A DNA stretch of 64,000 nucleotides from Burkholderiaceae bacterium (GTDB lineage: Bacteria > Pseudomonadota > Gammaproteobacteria > Burkholderiales > Burkholderiaceae_B). This document shows positions 29,889 to 39,331 of this stretch, in pieces. Under the pieces are notes generated by a model, which ran no database searches, was not told where the DNA came from, and worked only from the letters and a program-made list of their open reading frames with translations. Every line of letters begins with the position of its first letter. The first letter of the stretch is position 1. A program made the translations under genes and the position numbers. The stretch lies in contig JAJOJF010000041.1 of NCBI GenBank assembly GCA_021208885.1, positions 1-64,000 on the forward strand, read 5' to 3'.

Positions 29889-30886
29889 TCGCCTAGTTCA
29901 GTTGTTTTTATCCAGCGTTGATTTTCACTCACTGCGGGAAAGTGCTTTTTCTGCCAGTCAACTGCCAAGCGCCATGGCGTGATTACCATTCGAAAGTGTG
30001 TCAGTTCGTGCGCAAAGCTTGCCATGCGCTGAGGGTTGCCGAGCTTGAGCTCCATCGCCAAATCTGTACTGACAGGCAAACACCACAAACCGCCCCAAAC
30101 GCCCCTGGCAACGCGTTTTTCCAGCAACACATGGTCATTGCATGTCAGCCATAGCAGATCAATCTCGCGCGTAGGCTTTTCCCGTTTTTTTGACGCCTTG
30201 ACCGGAAAGCTTTGAGGCTTGCCGAGCTTGCAGGCCGCGCAACTACTTTGCAAGGGACAGGCGCTGCAATTGGGTTTGGCGCGAGTGCAGACAGTGGCGC
30301 CTAGATCCATCAGGCCCTGCGTATAACGCGCCATTGCATCAGGTTCAGCACTGGTGTGGGCTTTGGTTGGCAGTTCGCGCTCGGCCAGTGTCCAGAGTTG
30401 CCTGGTTGTGGCGCTTCGCGTGATGTCATCGGCTATCGCGAAATGACGGGTGAGCACTCGCTTGACGTTGCCATCGAGAATGGCCGCGCGTTGCCCGCTG
30501 CAAAACGCAGCGATTGCCGCTGCAGTCGATGCGCCGATGCCAGGTAATGTTTCTAATTCAGCCGCTGTTTCTGGGAATTGGCCGTGCCAGTCATGTACTA
30601 CTGCCTTGGCGCATGCGTGCAGGTTGCGTGCTCGAGCGTAATAGCCCAGCCCTGCCCACAAGGAGAGTACCTCGTCGATGTGAGCTTGTGCCAGGTCGTT
30701 CACGGTAGGGAAGCGCTCAAGAAATCGCTGGTAGTAATCGATAACCGTTGTGACCTGAGTTTGTTGCAACATGATTTCAGATAGCCACACCCGGTAGGGA
30801 TCGCGGGTGTGTTGCCACGGCAGGTGATTGCGGCCTTTTGTCCGCTGCCAGTTGACAATACGCACAGCAAGACGCTCGGTCTTCAT
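29834..30886 (-). CDS. mutY: Adenine DNA glycosylase MutY
   Basis: MutY removes adenine mispaired with 8-oxoguanine. The 350-residue protein has the catalytic Glu37 in WLSEIMLQQTQV and the helix-hairpin-helix LPGIGASTAAAI with the catalytic Asp in ILDGNVKRVL. The iron-sulphur cluster ligands are Cys-X6-Cys-X2-Cys-X5-Cys (CTRAKPNCSACPLQSSC). The C-terminal Nudix-like 8-oxoG recognition domain follows from about residue 230 (LLEKRVARGVWGGLW). The ATG lies five bases after the ftsX stop, so it ends an ftsE-ftsX-mutY operon. Its 3' end overlaps rodA. Confidence 0.96.
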   Translation of the reverse strand: MKTERLAVRIVNWQRTKGRNHLPWQHTRDPYRVWLSEIMLQQTQVTTVIDYYQRFLERFPTVNDLAQAHIDEVLSLWAGLGYYARARNLHACAKAVVHDWHGQFPETAAELETLPGIGASTAAAIAAFCSGQRAAILDGNVKRVLTRHFAIADDITRSATTRQLWTLAERELPTKAHTSAEPDAMARYTQGLMDLGATVCTRAKPNCSACPLQSSCAACKLGKPQSFPVKASKKREKPTREIDLLWLTCNDHVLLEKRVARGVWGGLWCLPVSTDLAMELKLGNPQRMASFAHELTHFRMVITPWRLAVDWQKKHFPAVSENQRWIKTTELGDYGLPKPVRVLLGDGGKR

Positions 30887-30891
30887 CAGTA

Positions 30892-31800
30892 TCAGTATCG
30901 CGTGTGTCGCGTGACAGACCAGCGAGCAGAAAACGCGCCTAGGCTGATGGCCGCCAGTACATAAGCCACAAGGCCAAGACTGTCCGGCAGGTGCAGGGCG
31001 AACAAGGAATCATATGTGCGGGATAACCCGCTTAATGCGTCGTTTAGTGGCGACAGGGCAGCGCTTGCCAATCCGATGGCGATAATGGCTGAAATCGCAC
31101 AGGTGATCCCGCCCTGGTAGAGAAATGGCCTTCTGACAAATGATTCAGTGGCGCCTACCAGTCGAGCAACTGCAATTTCTTCGCGCAAAGACAGGGCTTG
31201 CATGCGCACCGTGTTAAAGACAGAGGCCAGAACCACCAAAGCGATGATTAAGGTGACCATGGCCAACGCAATGCTGCCGATGCGCATGAGTGCTTCAAGG
31301 CGTTGGACCCAGATGCTGTCAAGCTGCACGAACGACACTCCCTCGAATTGCTGCCATTGCCGCGCGAGCAGGTCGGCGTTGCTGGCCATTGCTTCGTCCG
31401 CTTGTATAGTCACGCTAATAGCGTGGGGCAAAGGGTTGTCTGGCAATGCGTCCAATGCCTGGCGCCAAGCCTCATTGCTCTTTAGCGTATCGTAGGCTGT
31501 CTCTTTGGGAACTAGCAGCACATCGAGCACCACGGGATCGTTACGCTCACGTATATTCTGGGCGACAGCTTGGGCTTGTTCCAATGTCGCCTGAGGCGTC
31601 ATGAAGATAGTCAACGCAGGGTTGGCTGACACATGTTGAGTCAGCGGTTGCACTGACATGAGTATCGATGCACCAAGCAGGGGCAGCGCCAAGGCCAGCG
31701 CAATCACCGCCACGTTCGTCAAAAAAGAAAATGGCTGGCTAGCCAAGCGTCGCAGTGTGACACCAAGGGCGTAGCGATGATGTTCAAGAAGCTGTTTCAT
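30892..31800 (-). CDS. ftsX: Cell division protein FtsX
   Basis: FtsX is the membrane subunit of the FtsEX complex, which activates periplasmic murein hydrolases at the septum. The 302-residue protein has a cytoplasmic N-terminus and one membrane helix (about 22-45). A periplasmic domain of roughly 115 residues follows, then three more helices at the C-terminal side. The EEIAVARLVGATESFVRRPFLYQG segment (seen in parts) is the coupling region typical of FtsX. It overlaps the ftsE stop by four bases. Confidence 0.92.
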   Translation of the reverse strand: MKQLLEHHRYALGVTLRRLASQPFSFLTNVAVIALALALPLLGASILMSVQPLTQHVSANPALTIFMTPQATLEQAQAVAQNIRERNDPVVLDVLLVPKETAYDTLKSNEAWRQALDALPDNPLPHAISVTIQADEAMASNADLLARQWQQFEGVSFVQLDSIWVQRLEALMRIGSIALAMVTLIIALVVLASVFNTVRMQALSLREEIAVARLVGATESFVRRPFLYQGGITCAISAIIAIGLASAALSPLNDALSGLSRTYDSLFALHLPDSLGLVAYVLAAISLGAFSARWSVTRHTRY

Positions 31801-32468
31801 GCCGTCGGTACCGGAAAATCACGGAACCGGCCAGGTTCAACCACAAACACTCGTTGAGCATACTGAGCCATCAAGTCCTCGTCGTGGGTGGCAACCAGCG
31901 TGGTGACGCCCACCTGATTAAAGTCCCTGAATACGGACATGACTTTGCGGGCTGTCTCGCGATCAAGGTTAGCCGTGGGTTCGTCGGCAATCAAAAGTGC
32001 GGGCCGGTTGACGATCGCACGTGCGATCGCTAGTCGTTGCTGTTCGCCGCCAGACAGTGAGATCGGGTTTGCCTCTTCCTTGCCACCCAAGCCTACTTTC
32101 TGCAATGCAGCCCGTGCTCTTGACCGAGCCACGCTTGTCGGGTGCCCAGCCACTGCCAGTGGCAGCATGACATTGTCTAAAGCGCTACGGTCATACAGCA
32201 AGTGAGTGTCTTGCAAAATGACCCCAACCGCCCGGCGCAGGTATGGGCGCGCTCTGGCCGTTATCTGATCTAGCCTCTGGCCATTGACATGGATGCTGCC
32301 TTTGGAACACGGCTCAAGTCCTGCGATAAGTTTAAGCAGTGTCGACTTGCCCGCTCCAGATGGGCCGGCAATAAATATAAATTCGCCGGCAGTGACCCTG
32401 AATGAAACATCTTCAAGGATGTTGGAGCCAGCGACATAGGATTTTGAGACGTGTTGAAACTCGATCAT
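31797..32468 (-). CDS. ftsE: Cell division ATP-binding protein FtsE
   Basis: FtsE is the cytoplasmic ATPase of FtsEX and links ATP use to cell-wall hydrolysis at division. The 223-residue ABC protein has Walker A GPSGAGKST (35-43), Q-loop VILQDTHLL, signature LSGGEQQRLAIARA, Walker B LLIADEPTANLD and a switch His in LVATHDEDL. The ATG at 32468 opens the ftsE-ftsX-mutY operon. Its upstream region is shared with the divergent aap operon. Confidence 0.95.
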   Translation of the reverse strand: MIEFQHVSKSYVAGSNILEDVSFRVTAGEFIFIAGPSGAGKSTLLKLIAGLEPCSKGSIHVNGQRLDQITARARPYLRRAVGVILQDTHLLYDRSALDNVMLPLAVAGHPTSVARSRARAALQKVGLGGKEEANPISLSGGEQQRLAIARAIVNRPALLIADEPTANLDRETARKVMSVFRDFNQVGVTTLVATHDEDLMAQYAQRVFVVEPGRFRDFPVPTA

Positions 32469-32509
32469 GATGAGGCTGTTTTTTGATTGCTCTAGTGTAA
32501 ACCTTCAAG

Positions 32510-32526
32510 CTGGCGTGAAATTTGCT
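32510..32526 (+). promoter_or_regulatory. Sigma-54 (RpoN) promoter of the aap operon
   Basis: CTGGCGTG-AAAT-TTGCT matches the -24/-12 consensus YTGGCACG-N4-TTGCW. The invariant GG (32512-32513) and GC (32524-32525) are exactly ten bases apart. It points toward aapJ and predicts a start near 32537, giving a leader of about 127 bases. Sigma-54 control fits nitrogen-regulated amino-acid uptake. The match was found by eye. Confidence 0.65.
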
Positions 32527-32539
32527 TTCTTTGTTGCAT

Positions 32540-32561
32540 GCATAGGGGGTTTCCCCCATGC
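32540..32561 (+). repeat. Strong hairpin in the aapJ leader
   Basis: GCAT-A-GGGGG (32540-32549) pairs with CCCCC-ATGC (32553-32561) over a TTT loop, with the A bulged. It lies just after the predicted sigma-54 start. No T-tract follows, so it is not a simple terminator. Confidence 0.5.
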
Positions 32562-32663
32562 CGATCCCGGCAGGGTGCGGCTACGATCGCTAATCCGGGG
32601 GATATACGCCTTCCGATATCGCGAATTAGACTTATCGCAACCAACTCTTTGATGGAGCGTGAC

Positions 32664-33680
32664 ATGAAAACTCTTAAATTGGCTGCCGTTGGCGCTGCCT
32701 TGTTTGCGACTGCCACTGTGGCACAAGCAGGCCAAACGTTTGACGCTGTCAAACAGAAAGGATTCGTGCAGTGTGGAGTGTCCACTGGCTTGGCAGGCTT
32801 CTCCAATCCGGACAGCCAAGGCAACTGGACAGGTATTGATGTGGATATGTGCCGTGCTGTAGCAGCTGCCATGTTCGGAGACGCTTCCAAGTTTAAAGTC
32901 ACACCACTAACGCCAGTGCAGCGCTTTACTGCTTTGCAGTCTGGCGAGATTGATGTGTTGACGCGTAACACCACGCAAACGCTAACCCGTGACACAACCC
33001 TTGGCCTGATTGGTGCCGGTGTTAACTTCTACGACGGCCAAGGCATCATGGTCAAAAGTGATCTAGGGGTTAAAAGCGCCAAGGAACTAGGCGGTGCCAC
33101 GGTCTGTGTTCAGCCAGGTACCACCACAGAATTGAACCTTGCTGATTGGTTCCGCGCCAACAACCTGCAGTTCCAGCCTGTTGTGGTCGAAAAGCTAGAC
33201 GAGACTGTTCGTGCCTTCACAGCCGGTCGGTGCGATGCGTTTACCACTGACAAGTCGCAGCTAGCTTCGGTTCGTACTACCTTGCCGAATCCGGACAGTT
33301 ACGTGATTCTGCCCGAGACCTTCTCCAAGGAACCGCTTGGACCCATGGTTCGCCAAGGTGATGAGGCATGGTTTAACGTGGTGCGTTGGGCGCTGTTTGC
33401 CATGATCGAGGCAGAAGAGTATGGCATTACGTCAGCCAATGTCGATGAAATGCTAAAGAGCAATGATCCCAACGTTCAGCGTATCTTGGGTGTGACGCCT
33501 GGCATGGGCAAAAACCTCGGCGTTGATGACAAATGGGCGTACAACATCGTCAAGCAAATCGGCAACTACGGCGAGAGCTTTGAGCGCAATGTTGGCCAAG
33601 GCAGCCCCTTGAAGCTTGATCGTGGTCTGAACGCGACGTGGCGCAATGGCGGCCTGATGTATGGCTGGCCAATCCGGTAA
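32664..33680 (+). CDS. aapJ: General amino-acid ABC transporter, substrate-binding protein
   Basis: This periplasmic protein captures L-amino acids for the AapQMP permease. It has 338 residues. A Sec signal peptide (MKTLKLAAVGAALFATATVAQA, residues 1-22, quoted as two stretches MKTLKLAAVGAALF and ATATVAQA) ends at an AQA-G cleavage site. The mature part has FVQCGVSTGLAGFS, GIDVDMCRAVAAA and LTRNTTQTLTRDTT, the SBP family 3 landmarks of the AapJ/BztA group. ATG at 32664 follows GGAGCG. It is the first gene of aapJQMP and is preceded by a sigma-54 promoter. Confidence 0.93.
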   Translation: MKTLKLAAVGAALFATATVAQAGQTFDAVKQKGFVQCGVSTGLAGFSNPDSQGNWTGIDVDMCRAVAAAMFGDASKFKVTPLTPVQRFTALQSGEIDVLTRNTTQTLTRDTTLGLIGAGVNFYDGQGIMVKSDLGVKSAKELGGATVCVQPGTTTELNLADWFRANNLQFQPVVVEKLDETVRAFTAGRCDAFTTDKSQLASVRTTLPNPDSYVILPETFSKEPLGPMVRQGDEAWFNVVRWALFAMIEAEEYGITSANVDEMLKSNDPNVQRILGVTPGMGKNLGVDDKWAYNIVKQIGNYGESFERNVGQGSPLKLDRGLNATWRNGGLMYGWPIR

Positions 33681-33692
33681 CTTGCTGCCATG

Positions 33693-33721
33693 GCGCAAGC
33701 AGGGCTTTGCCCTGCTTGCGC
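33693..33721 (+). repeat. Strong intergenic hairpin 1 (aapJ-aapQ)
   Basis: GCGCAAGCAGGGC (33693-33705) and GCCCTGCTTGCGC (33709-33721) are perfect 13-base arms around a TTT loop. It starts 12 bases after the aapJ stop. With no T-tract after it, it probably protects the aapJ mRNA 3' end or partly blocks read-through. Confidence 0.8.
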
Positions 33722-33722
33722 A

Positions 33723-33746
33723 GGCCAGTCTTTGATGTGACTGGCC
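33723..33746 (+). repeat. Intergenic hairpin 2 (aapJ-aapQ)
   Basis: GGCCAGTC (33723-33730) pairs with GACTGGCC (33739-33746) around an eight-base loop. It follows hairpin 1 by a single base, making a tandem structure that fills the aapJ-aapQ gap. Confidence 0.75.
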
Positions 33747-33767
33747 AGTTCTGTTTGACGGAAATTC

Positions 33768-34961
33768 ATGAGCGAATCTGCAACTGGCAACAATGTGAAG
33801 GTTGCCAGCAAATCTCGACGTGCCTGGAATGATCCCAAGGTCCGAGCGATTATCTATCAGATCCTGGTGGTGGGTCTTGTGGCGCTTGGCGTCTGGTATT
33901 TGGTGTCAAACACACTGCACAACTTGTCAGTGCGTAACATCGCGACTGGCTTTGGCTTTTTGGATCGCGAAGCTGGCTTTGCGATTGGCGAGACTCCCAT
34001 TGAATACACCCCCGCTGACAGTTATTCGCGGGCATTGACAGTCGGGCTACTGAATACACTGCGCGCTGCTGCCATTGGCATTGTGCTTGCCACTATATTG
34101 GGCACGATTATCGGCATCGCACGTTTGTCTAGTAATTGGCTGGTTGCCAAGATTGCCAGCGTCTACGTCGAAGTGATGCGCAATGTGCCGCTGTTGCTTC
34201 AGCTTTTCTTCTGGTACGCGATTATTGCCGAGAACCTGCCTGGCCCGCGCCAAGCACTCAATCCTGTGCCGGGGGTGTTTCTGTCAAATCGCGGTTTGAA
34301 GCTGCCAGCGCTTGAAGGTGATGGGCTGACGTGGTTGGCTGGTGGATTCGTGTTTGCAGTCTTGACGATTTTGGTTCTAGCCAATTGGTCGCGGCGGCGC
34401 CAAGAGCGTACAGGTCAGCTTTTTCCGGTTTGGCGCGTGGGCATTGGCCTGATTGTGGCCTGTCCGTTATTGGCCTGGTGGCTAAGCGGGGCAGACTTGA
34501 GTTTGAATGTGCCTGTATTGCAGGGATTTAACTTCCGCGGTGGTTTGACGCTTACGCCCGAGTTTGCAGCGCTGCTTCTGGGGTTGGTTATTTACACCGC
34601 CGCATTTATTGCCGAAGTGGTGCGCTCGGGCATTCAGGCGGTCAGCCGTGGCCAGTGGGAAGCGGCCGAGTCACTTGGGCTACGGCGCAACTTGGCCTTG
34701 CGATTAGTTGTCCTGCCGCAAGCATTGCGAGTAATCATTCCGCCCATGACTAGCCAGTATCTGAATCTCACCAAGAACAGTTCGCTGGCAGTGGCCATTG
34801 GCTATCCGGATCTTGTGTCAGTGGTCAATACCACCATGAACCAGACCGGCCAAGCCATTGAAGGCATCATGATCATCATGGCGGCTTACTTGACGGTGAG
34901 CTTATCGATCTCGCTGTTCATGAATTGGTACAACGCGCGTATCGCGTTAGTGGAGCGTTGA
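33768..34961 (+). CDS. aapQ: General amino-acid ABC transporter permease, AapQ
   Basis: AapQ is one of two inner-membrane permeases for L-amino-acid uptake. The 397-residue protein starts with a hydrophilic tail and a first helix (ILVVGLVALGVWYLVSN). It has the long insertion typical of AapQ/BztB before the core. The permease signature is EVVRSGIQAVSRGQWEAAESLG, read here as EVVRSGIQAV and QWEAAESLGL, the EAA loop that docks on the ATPase. It lies 87 bases after aapJ, behind two hairpins, and ends two bases before aapM. Confidence 0.93.
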   Translation: MSESATGNNVKVASKSRRAWNDPKVRAIIYQILVVGLVALGVWYLVSNTLHNLSVRNIATGFGFLDREAGFAIGETPIEYTPADSYSRALTVGLLNTLRAAAIGIVLATILGTIIGIARLSSNWLVAKIASVYVEVMRNVPLLLQLFFWYAIIAENLPGPRQALNPVPGVFLSNRGLKLPALEGDGLTWLAGGFVFAVLTILVLANWSRRRQERTGQLFPVWRVGIGLIVACPLLAWWLSGADLSLNVPVLQGFNFRGGLTLTPEFAALLLGLVIYTAAFIAEVVRSGIQAVSRGQWEAAESLGLRRNLALRLVVLPQALRVIIPPMTSQYLNLTKNSSLAVAIGYPDLVSVVNTTMNQTGQAIEGIMIIMAAYLTVSLSISLFMNWYNARIALVER

Positions 34962-34963
34962 TC

Positions 34964-36064
34964 ATGGCGCCTGAACCGATCAACACGATTGCCAGTCGAG
35001 AGCCGCCAGCCAGCCAGGTAGGTGCTGTTGGTTGGATGCGCCAGAACCTTTTCTCTAGCCCGTTCAACAGTGTTCTGACGTTTTTGTCAGGTTGGTTGCT
35101 GGTCATCGCGGTGCCAGCGCTGTTCGAATGGGCATTTTTTCAGGCCAAGATGACAGCAGCCAACGGGCTGGAGTGTCACGAGGCATCTGGTGCCTGTTGG
35201 GCCTTCATAGCCGAAAAGCATCGACTGATTCTTTTCGGCACTTACCCGTTCGATGAGCAATGGCGACCGCTGGTATCGATGTTGCTGCTAGTGGGAATGA
35301 TCGTTGCCAGCGGCTGGCGCAAACTCTGGAATATCTGGCTGGTGCCGCTTTGGGTGGTTGGCCTGACTGCCGTGGCCATTCTGATGTGGGGTGGGATATT
35401 TGGCTTGACCTATGTCGAGAATACATTGTGGGGTGGCCTGCCTTTGACCCTGATTCTCGCCACGTTTGGCATCGCGCTGGCGTTTCCGCTTGGCGTGGTG
35501 TTGGCTTTAGGGCGCCGTTCCAAGCTGCCTGCGATCAAGTCGATTTGTGTCATTTACATCGAACTGATTCGTGGCGTGCCGCTCATCAGTCTCTTGTTTA
35601 TGTCATCGGTCATGTTGCCACTATTTTTGCCCGAAGGCCTGACGATAGACAAACTTTTGCGCGCTTTGATAGCGATTATTTTGTTTGCCGCAGCCTATGT
35701 CGCAGAGACTGTGCGCGGCGGCTTGCAGGCGATTCCCAAAGGGCAATATGAGGGTGCTGACTCGCTTGGTCTGAACTATTGGCAGCAGACACGACTCATT
35801 ATCCTGCCACAAGCGCTCAAGATCGTGATTCCGCCGTTAGTCAGTGTTTTCATTGCGATGTTCAAGGACACATCTCTTGTTGTCATTATCGGGATTTTTG
35901 ATTTGACGCTCGCGGCCAAGGCAGCTTTGACTGATCCAGCCTGGCAGGGTTTTGGGGTCGAGGTTTATGTGTTTATTTCGGCGATTTACTTTGTGTTTTG
36001 TTATTCGATGTCCAAATACAGCCAGGCGCTTGAGCGGCGGCTGGCAACCGGGCATAGTCGCTAG
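34964..36064 (+). CDS. aapM: General amino-acid ABC transporter permease, AapM
   Basis: AapM pairs with AapQ in the membrane. The 366-residue protein has the AapM/BztC-type N-terminus with a large loop after the first helix ([17 protein letters not shown], typical of this group). The core transport domain has the EAA motif [20 protein letters not shown], read as [11 protein letters not shown] and [12 protein letters not shown]. The ATG at 34964 follows the aapQ stop by two bases. The longer frame upstream lies inside aapQ. Confidence 0.92.
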   Translation: MAPEPINTIASREPPASQVGAVGWMRQNLFSSPFNSVLTFLSGWLLVIAVPALFEWAFFQAKMTAANGLECHEASGACWAFIAEKHRLILFGTYPFDEQWRPLVSMLLLVGMIVASGWRKLWNIWLVPLWVVGLTAVAILMWGGIFGLTYVENTLWGGLPLTLILATFGIALAFPLGVVLALGRRSKLPAIKSICVIYIELIRGVPLISLLFMSSVMLPLFLPEGLTIDKLLRALIAIILFAAAYVAETVRGGLQAIPKGQYEGADSLGLNYWQQTRLIILPQALKIVIPPLVSVFIAMFKDTSLVVIIGIFDLTLAAKAALTDPAWQGFGVEVYVFISAIYFVFCYSMSKYSQALERRLATGHSR

Positions 36065-36093
36065 CGCGACTGCTCAAGCGTGGAGATTACGGG

Positions 36094-36834
36094 ATGGATC
36101 AAGACCTGATTCAAATGATCAATGTCAACAAGTGGTACGGAAAGTTTCATGTGCTACGGGACATCAACCTGTCGGTAGCCTCTGGTGAGCGTATCGTCAT
36201 TTGTGGTCCCTCGGGCTCCGGTAAGTCAACTTTAATTCGTTGCTTGAACCGCCTTGAGGAGCACCAGCAAGGCCAGATCATTATCGACGGTACCGAACTG
36301 ACCAGTGACATCAAGGACGTAGAAACCATCCGACGTGAAGTCGGCATGGTGTTTCAGCACTTTAACCTCTTCCCGCACTTGACCGTACTGGAAAACCTTA
36401 CGCTTGGACCCATCTGGGTCTTGAAAACCCCAAAGGCTGAGGCTCAAGCCCAAGCCATGAAATATTTGGAGCGTGTTCGCATTCCCGAGCAGGCCAACAA
36501 GTATCCAGGCCAGCTCTCCGGTGGCCAACAGCAACGCGTCGCGATCGCCCGCTCTTTGTGTATGAACCCTAAAATCATGTTGTTCGATGAGCCGACTTCG
36601 GCACTCGATCCCGAGATGGTTAAAGAGGTGCTCGATGTCATGGTTGAGCTTGCCGAGCAAAGTGGCATGACCATGCTTTGCGTGACTCATGAGATGGGGT
36701 TTGCTCGTAAAGTGGCTAACCGCGTGATCTTTATGGACCAGGGTGAGATCATTGAGCAAAACAATCCTGAGGATTTCTTTGACAATCCGCAGTCAGACCG
36801 AACCAAGCTGTTTTTGAGTCAAATTTTGCATTAG
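36094..36834 (+). CDS. aapP: General amino-acid ABC transporter ATPase, AapP
   Basis: AapP is the cytoplasmic ATPase that drives amino-acid import. The 246-residue protein has Walker [10 protein letters not shown] (38-46), Q-loop [16 protein letters not shown], signature [15 protein letters not shown], Walker [15 protein letters not shown] and switch His in CVTHEMGFA. The order aapJ-aapQ-aapM-aapP matches the classic operon. No clear terminator was seen in the 97 bases after it. Confidence 0.95.
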   Translation: MDQDLIQMINVNKWYGKFHVLRDINLSVASGERIVICGPSGSGKSTLIRCLNRLEEHQQGQIIIDGTELTSDIKDVETIRREVGMVFQHFNLFPHLTVLENLTLGPIWVLKTPKAEAQAQAMKYLERVRIPEQANKYPGQLSGGQQQRVAIARSLCMNPKIMLFDEPTSALDPEMVKEVLDVMVELAEQSGMTMLCVTHEMGFARKVANRVIFMDQGEIIEQNNPEDFFDNPQSDRTKLFLSQILH

Positions 36835-36931
36835 GTGCGGTTTTGGTCTTGTGCGCCGCAAAATTGGTACTTGCCTACAGTAGAATGAGCAGACCTAACC
36901 TATCTGGTTCTTCGCAGGGAAGCTTATTACC

Positions 36932-37120
36932 ATGGCTAGTCATTACGAATCCGAGATCACCAAGTTTCTGAAAGACTACAAGCAGAAACACCCGGATGCC
37001 GAGCAAAAGCAGCGTGAGGGTCGTGCGCGCTTGTGGGATCGTGCGCAAGATCCGGATTTGCTTGAGGGGTTTAAGCAAGCCAAAGTGCCCCAACGTCCTT
37101 ACGTCTATCAAAACGACTGA
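36932..37120 (+). CDS. Small DUF3460-family protein
   Basis: This 62-residue protein is highly charged and begins HYESEITKFLKDYKQ, ending RPYVYQND. It matches the DUF3460 family, which I know from Betaproteobacteria. The WDRAQDPDLLEGFKQA stretch is its conserved core. No signal peptide, membrane helix or cysteine motif is present, so it is probably cytosolic. The start ATG has CAGGGAAGC upstream. It precedes scpA by six bases, suggesting co-transcription. Function is unknown. Confidence 0.85.
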   Translation: MASHYESEITKFLKDYKQKHPDAEQKQREGRARLWDRAQDPDLLEGFKQAKVPQRPYVYQND

Positions 37121-37126
37121 CGATCA

Positions 37127-38005
37127 ATGTCAGATACTGGTTCCAGTGATCAAGCTCTGGAGGCGCTTGTAGCGCCTGAAGTCGACTCGACCCCGGATGT
37201 GGTCGATTCGGTGGCCATTGCTCGCCTGTATGGTGAGCCGCTATTTAATCTGCCCCAAGACCTTTATATTCCGCCAGACGCACTCGAGGTCTTTTTGGAG
37301 ACCTTCGAGGGCCCGCTGGATCTGCTGCTGTATCTGATTCGCAAACAAAACTTCAATGTGCTCGACATCCCGATGGCAGAAGTGACAGGTCAGTACCTCT
37401 CCTACGTCGAGCAAATAAGGGCTACCAACCTGGAACTGGCTGCAGAGTATTTGCTCATGGCGGCCATGTTGATTGAGATAAAGGCCCGGATGTTGTTGCC
37501 GGTGGCGCCGCGCGACGATGGTGAGGAGCCTGAAGACCCTCGTGCTGAACTGGTGCGGCGTTTGCTCGAATACGAGCAAATGAAGCTAGCATCGCAGAAG
37601 CTCGACGAGTTGCCTCGCATCGGTCGAGACTTTTACAACGCGCACGCCAGTGCAGACTTTGAAGTTGAAAGAGTGCTGCCATCCGTTCAATTGTCTGATT
37701 TGCAGGCGGCGTGGGCCGATATTATTCGGCGTGCCAAGCTTAACGCGCACCATCACATCACGCGTGAGCAATTGTCTGTGCGAGAGCATATGACACACAT
37801 TCTTCGTCACCTCTCCAATGTGAAGTTCGTTGAATTTGGTGACCTGTTTATGAGCCGAGTCAACGAAGGTGCACCCGTCGCAGTGGTCGTGGTGCACTTT
37901 CTGGCTATGCTTGAGCTCGCTCGCGAGTCTTTGCTCGAGATTACGCAAGCTGAACCCTACGCGCCGATCTATGTGCGCCTGTCATATTCAAGCGCGCCGG
38001 CCTGA
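37127..38005 (+). CDS. scpA: Segregation and condensation protein A
   Basis: ScpA is the kleisin that bridges SMC heads with ScpB in chromosome condensation. The 292-residue protein has the N-terminal kleisin signature FEGPLDLLLYLIRKQNFNVLDIPMAEVT, read in parts (FEGPLDLLLYLI and DIPMAEVTGQYL). AAEYLLMAAMLIEIKARMLLP follows. The C-terminal winged-helix half ends with EITQAEPYAPIYVRL. It starts six bases after the DUF3460 gene. scpB and smc are not in the window. Confidence 0.93.
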   Translation: MSDTGSSDQALEALVAPEVDSTPDVVDSVAIARLYGEPLFNLPQDLYIPPDALEVFLETFEGPLDLLLYLIRKQNFNVLDIPMAEVTGQYLSYVEQIRATNLELAAEYLLMAAMLIEIKARMLLPVAPRDDGEEPEDPRAELVRRLLEYEQMKLASQKLDELPRIGRDFYNAHASADFEVERVLPSVQLSDLQAAWADIIRRAKLNAHHHITREQLSVREHMTHILRHLSNVKFVEFGDLFMSRVNEGAPVAVVVVHFLAMLELARESLLEITQAEPYAPIYVRLSYSSAPA

Positions 38006-38875
<870 letters not shown>

Positions 38876-38892
38876 ACTCTTGTCAATGTCAA

Positions 38893-38931
38893 TCCCTTAC
38901 TAGGGAAACCCCGACCTGTCAGATTTGACAG
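38893..38931. promoter_or_regulatory. Two inverted repeats upstream of luxR-type gene
   Basis: TCCCT-TACT-AGGGA (38893-38906) and CTGTCA-GATT-TGACAG (38916-38931) are both perfect palindromes with four-base centres. They lie 59-97 bases upstream of the HTH-only LuxR gene and after panC. Their spacing suits operator sites for a dimeric regulator, possibly the adjacent gene product. This is inference. Confidence 0.4.
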
Positions 38932-38989
38932 CTTTCGTTGTCAAGCCAGATTTGAGAGACTGCCATCCGTTTTGGTTTGGAGAGGCAGT

Positions 38990-39331
38990 ATGAGGAAAGA
39001 AAAAATCATTGATGGCATGGGTTGGGATGGTTTGACAAAGCGCGAGCGCGAAATGCTCTACCCAGTCACCGAAGGCAAAGCCAATAAGTTGATTGCCATG
39101 GAGCTTGGCATTTCCATGCGCACTGTCGAGTCTCACCGTGCAAGAATTTTTCGCAAAATGAATGTCGACAACGCAGTCCAGCTAGCTCGCACCATCTACG
39201 GCAACCCCGACCTGGCCGAGCAGATGCGAACGGGCAAGGCCTTGGTCGTCAGTGATCCGAGACTTAATTACAAGACGGGGCGGCGACCCCGTCGAGCTCG
39301 GCGATCGGATCGAGATCTGGCTGGCGGTTAA
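38990..39331 (+). CDS. HTH-only LuxR/FixJ-type regulator (113 residues)
   Basis: This DNA-binding protein has a LuxR-type helix-turn-helix near its N-terminus: LTKREREMLYPVTEGKANKL, then IAMELGISMRTVESHRARI and FRKMNVDNAVQLARTIYG. There is no receiver or ligand domain. A basic tail of about 30 residues follows (RRPRRARRSDRD). ATG at 38990 is preferred because AGAGGC lies before it; a TTG at 38972 also exists. The last 68 bases overlap a convergent lipoprotein gene. It is likely a small transcription factor; targets are unknown. Confidence 0.82.
   Translation: MRKEKIIDGMGWDGLTKREREMLYPVTEGKANKLIAMELGISMRTVESHRARIFRKMNVDNAVQLARTIYGNPDLAEQMRTGKALVVSDPRLNYKTGRRPRRARRSDRDLAGG

Noticed and set aside
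33693-33746. Intrinsic terminator between aapJ and aapQ
   Set aside because: Both stems are strong but no T-run follows either one, so full termination is unlikely.
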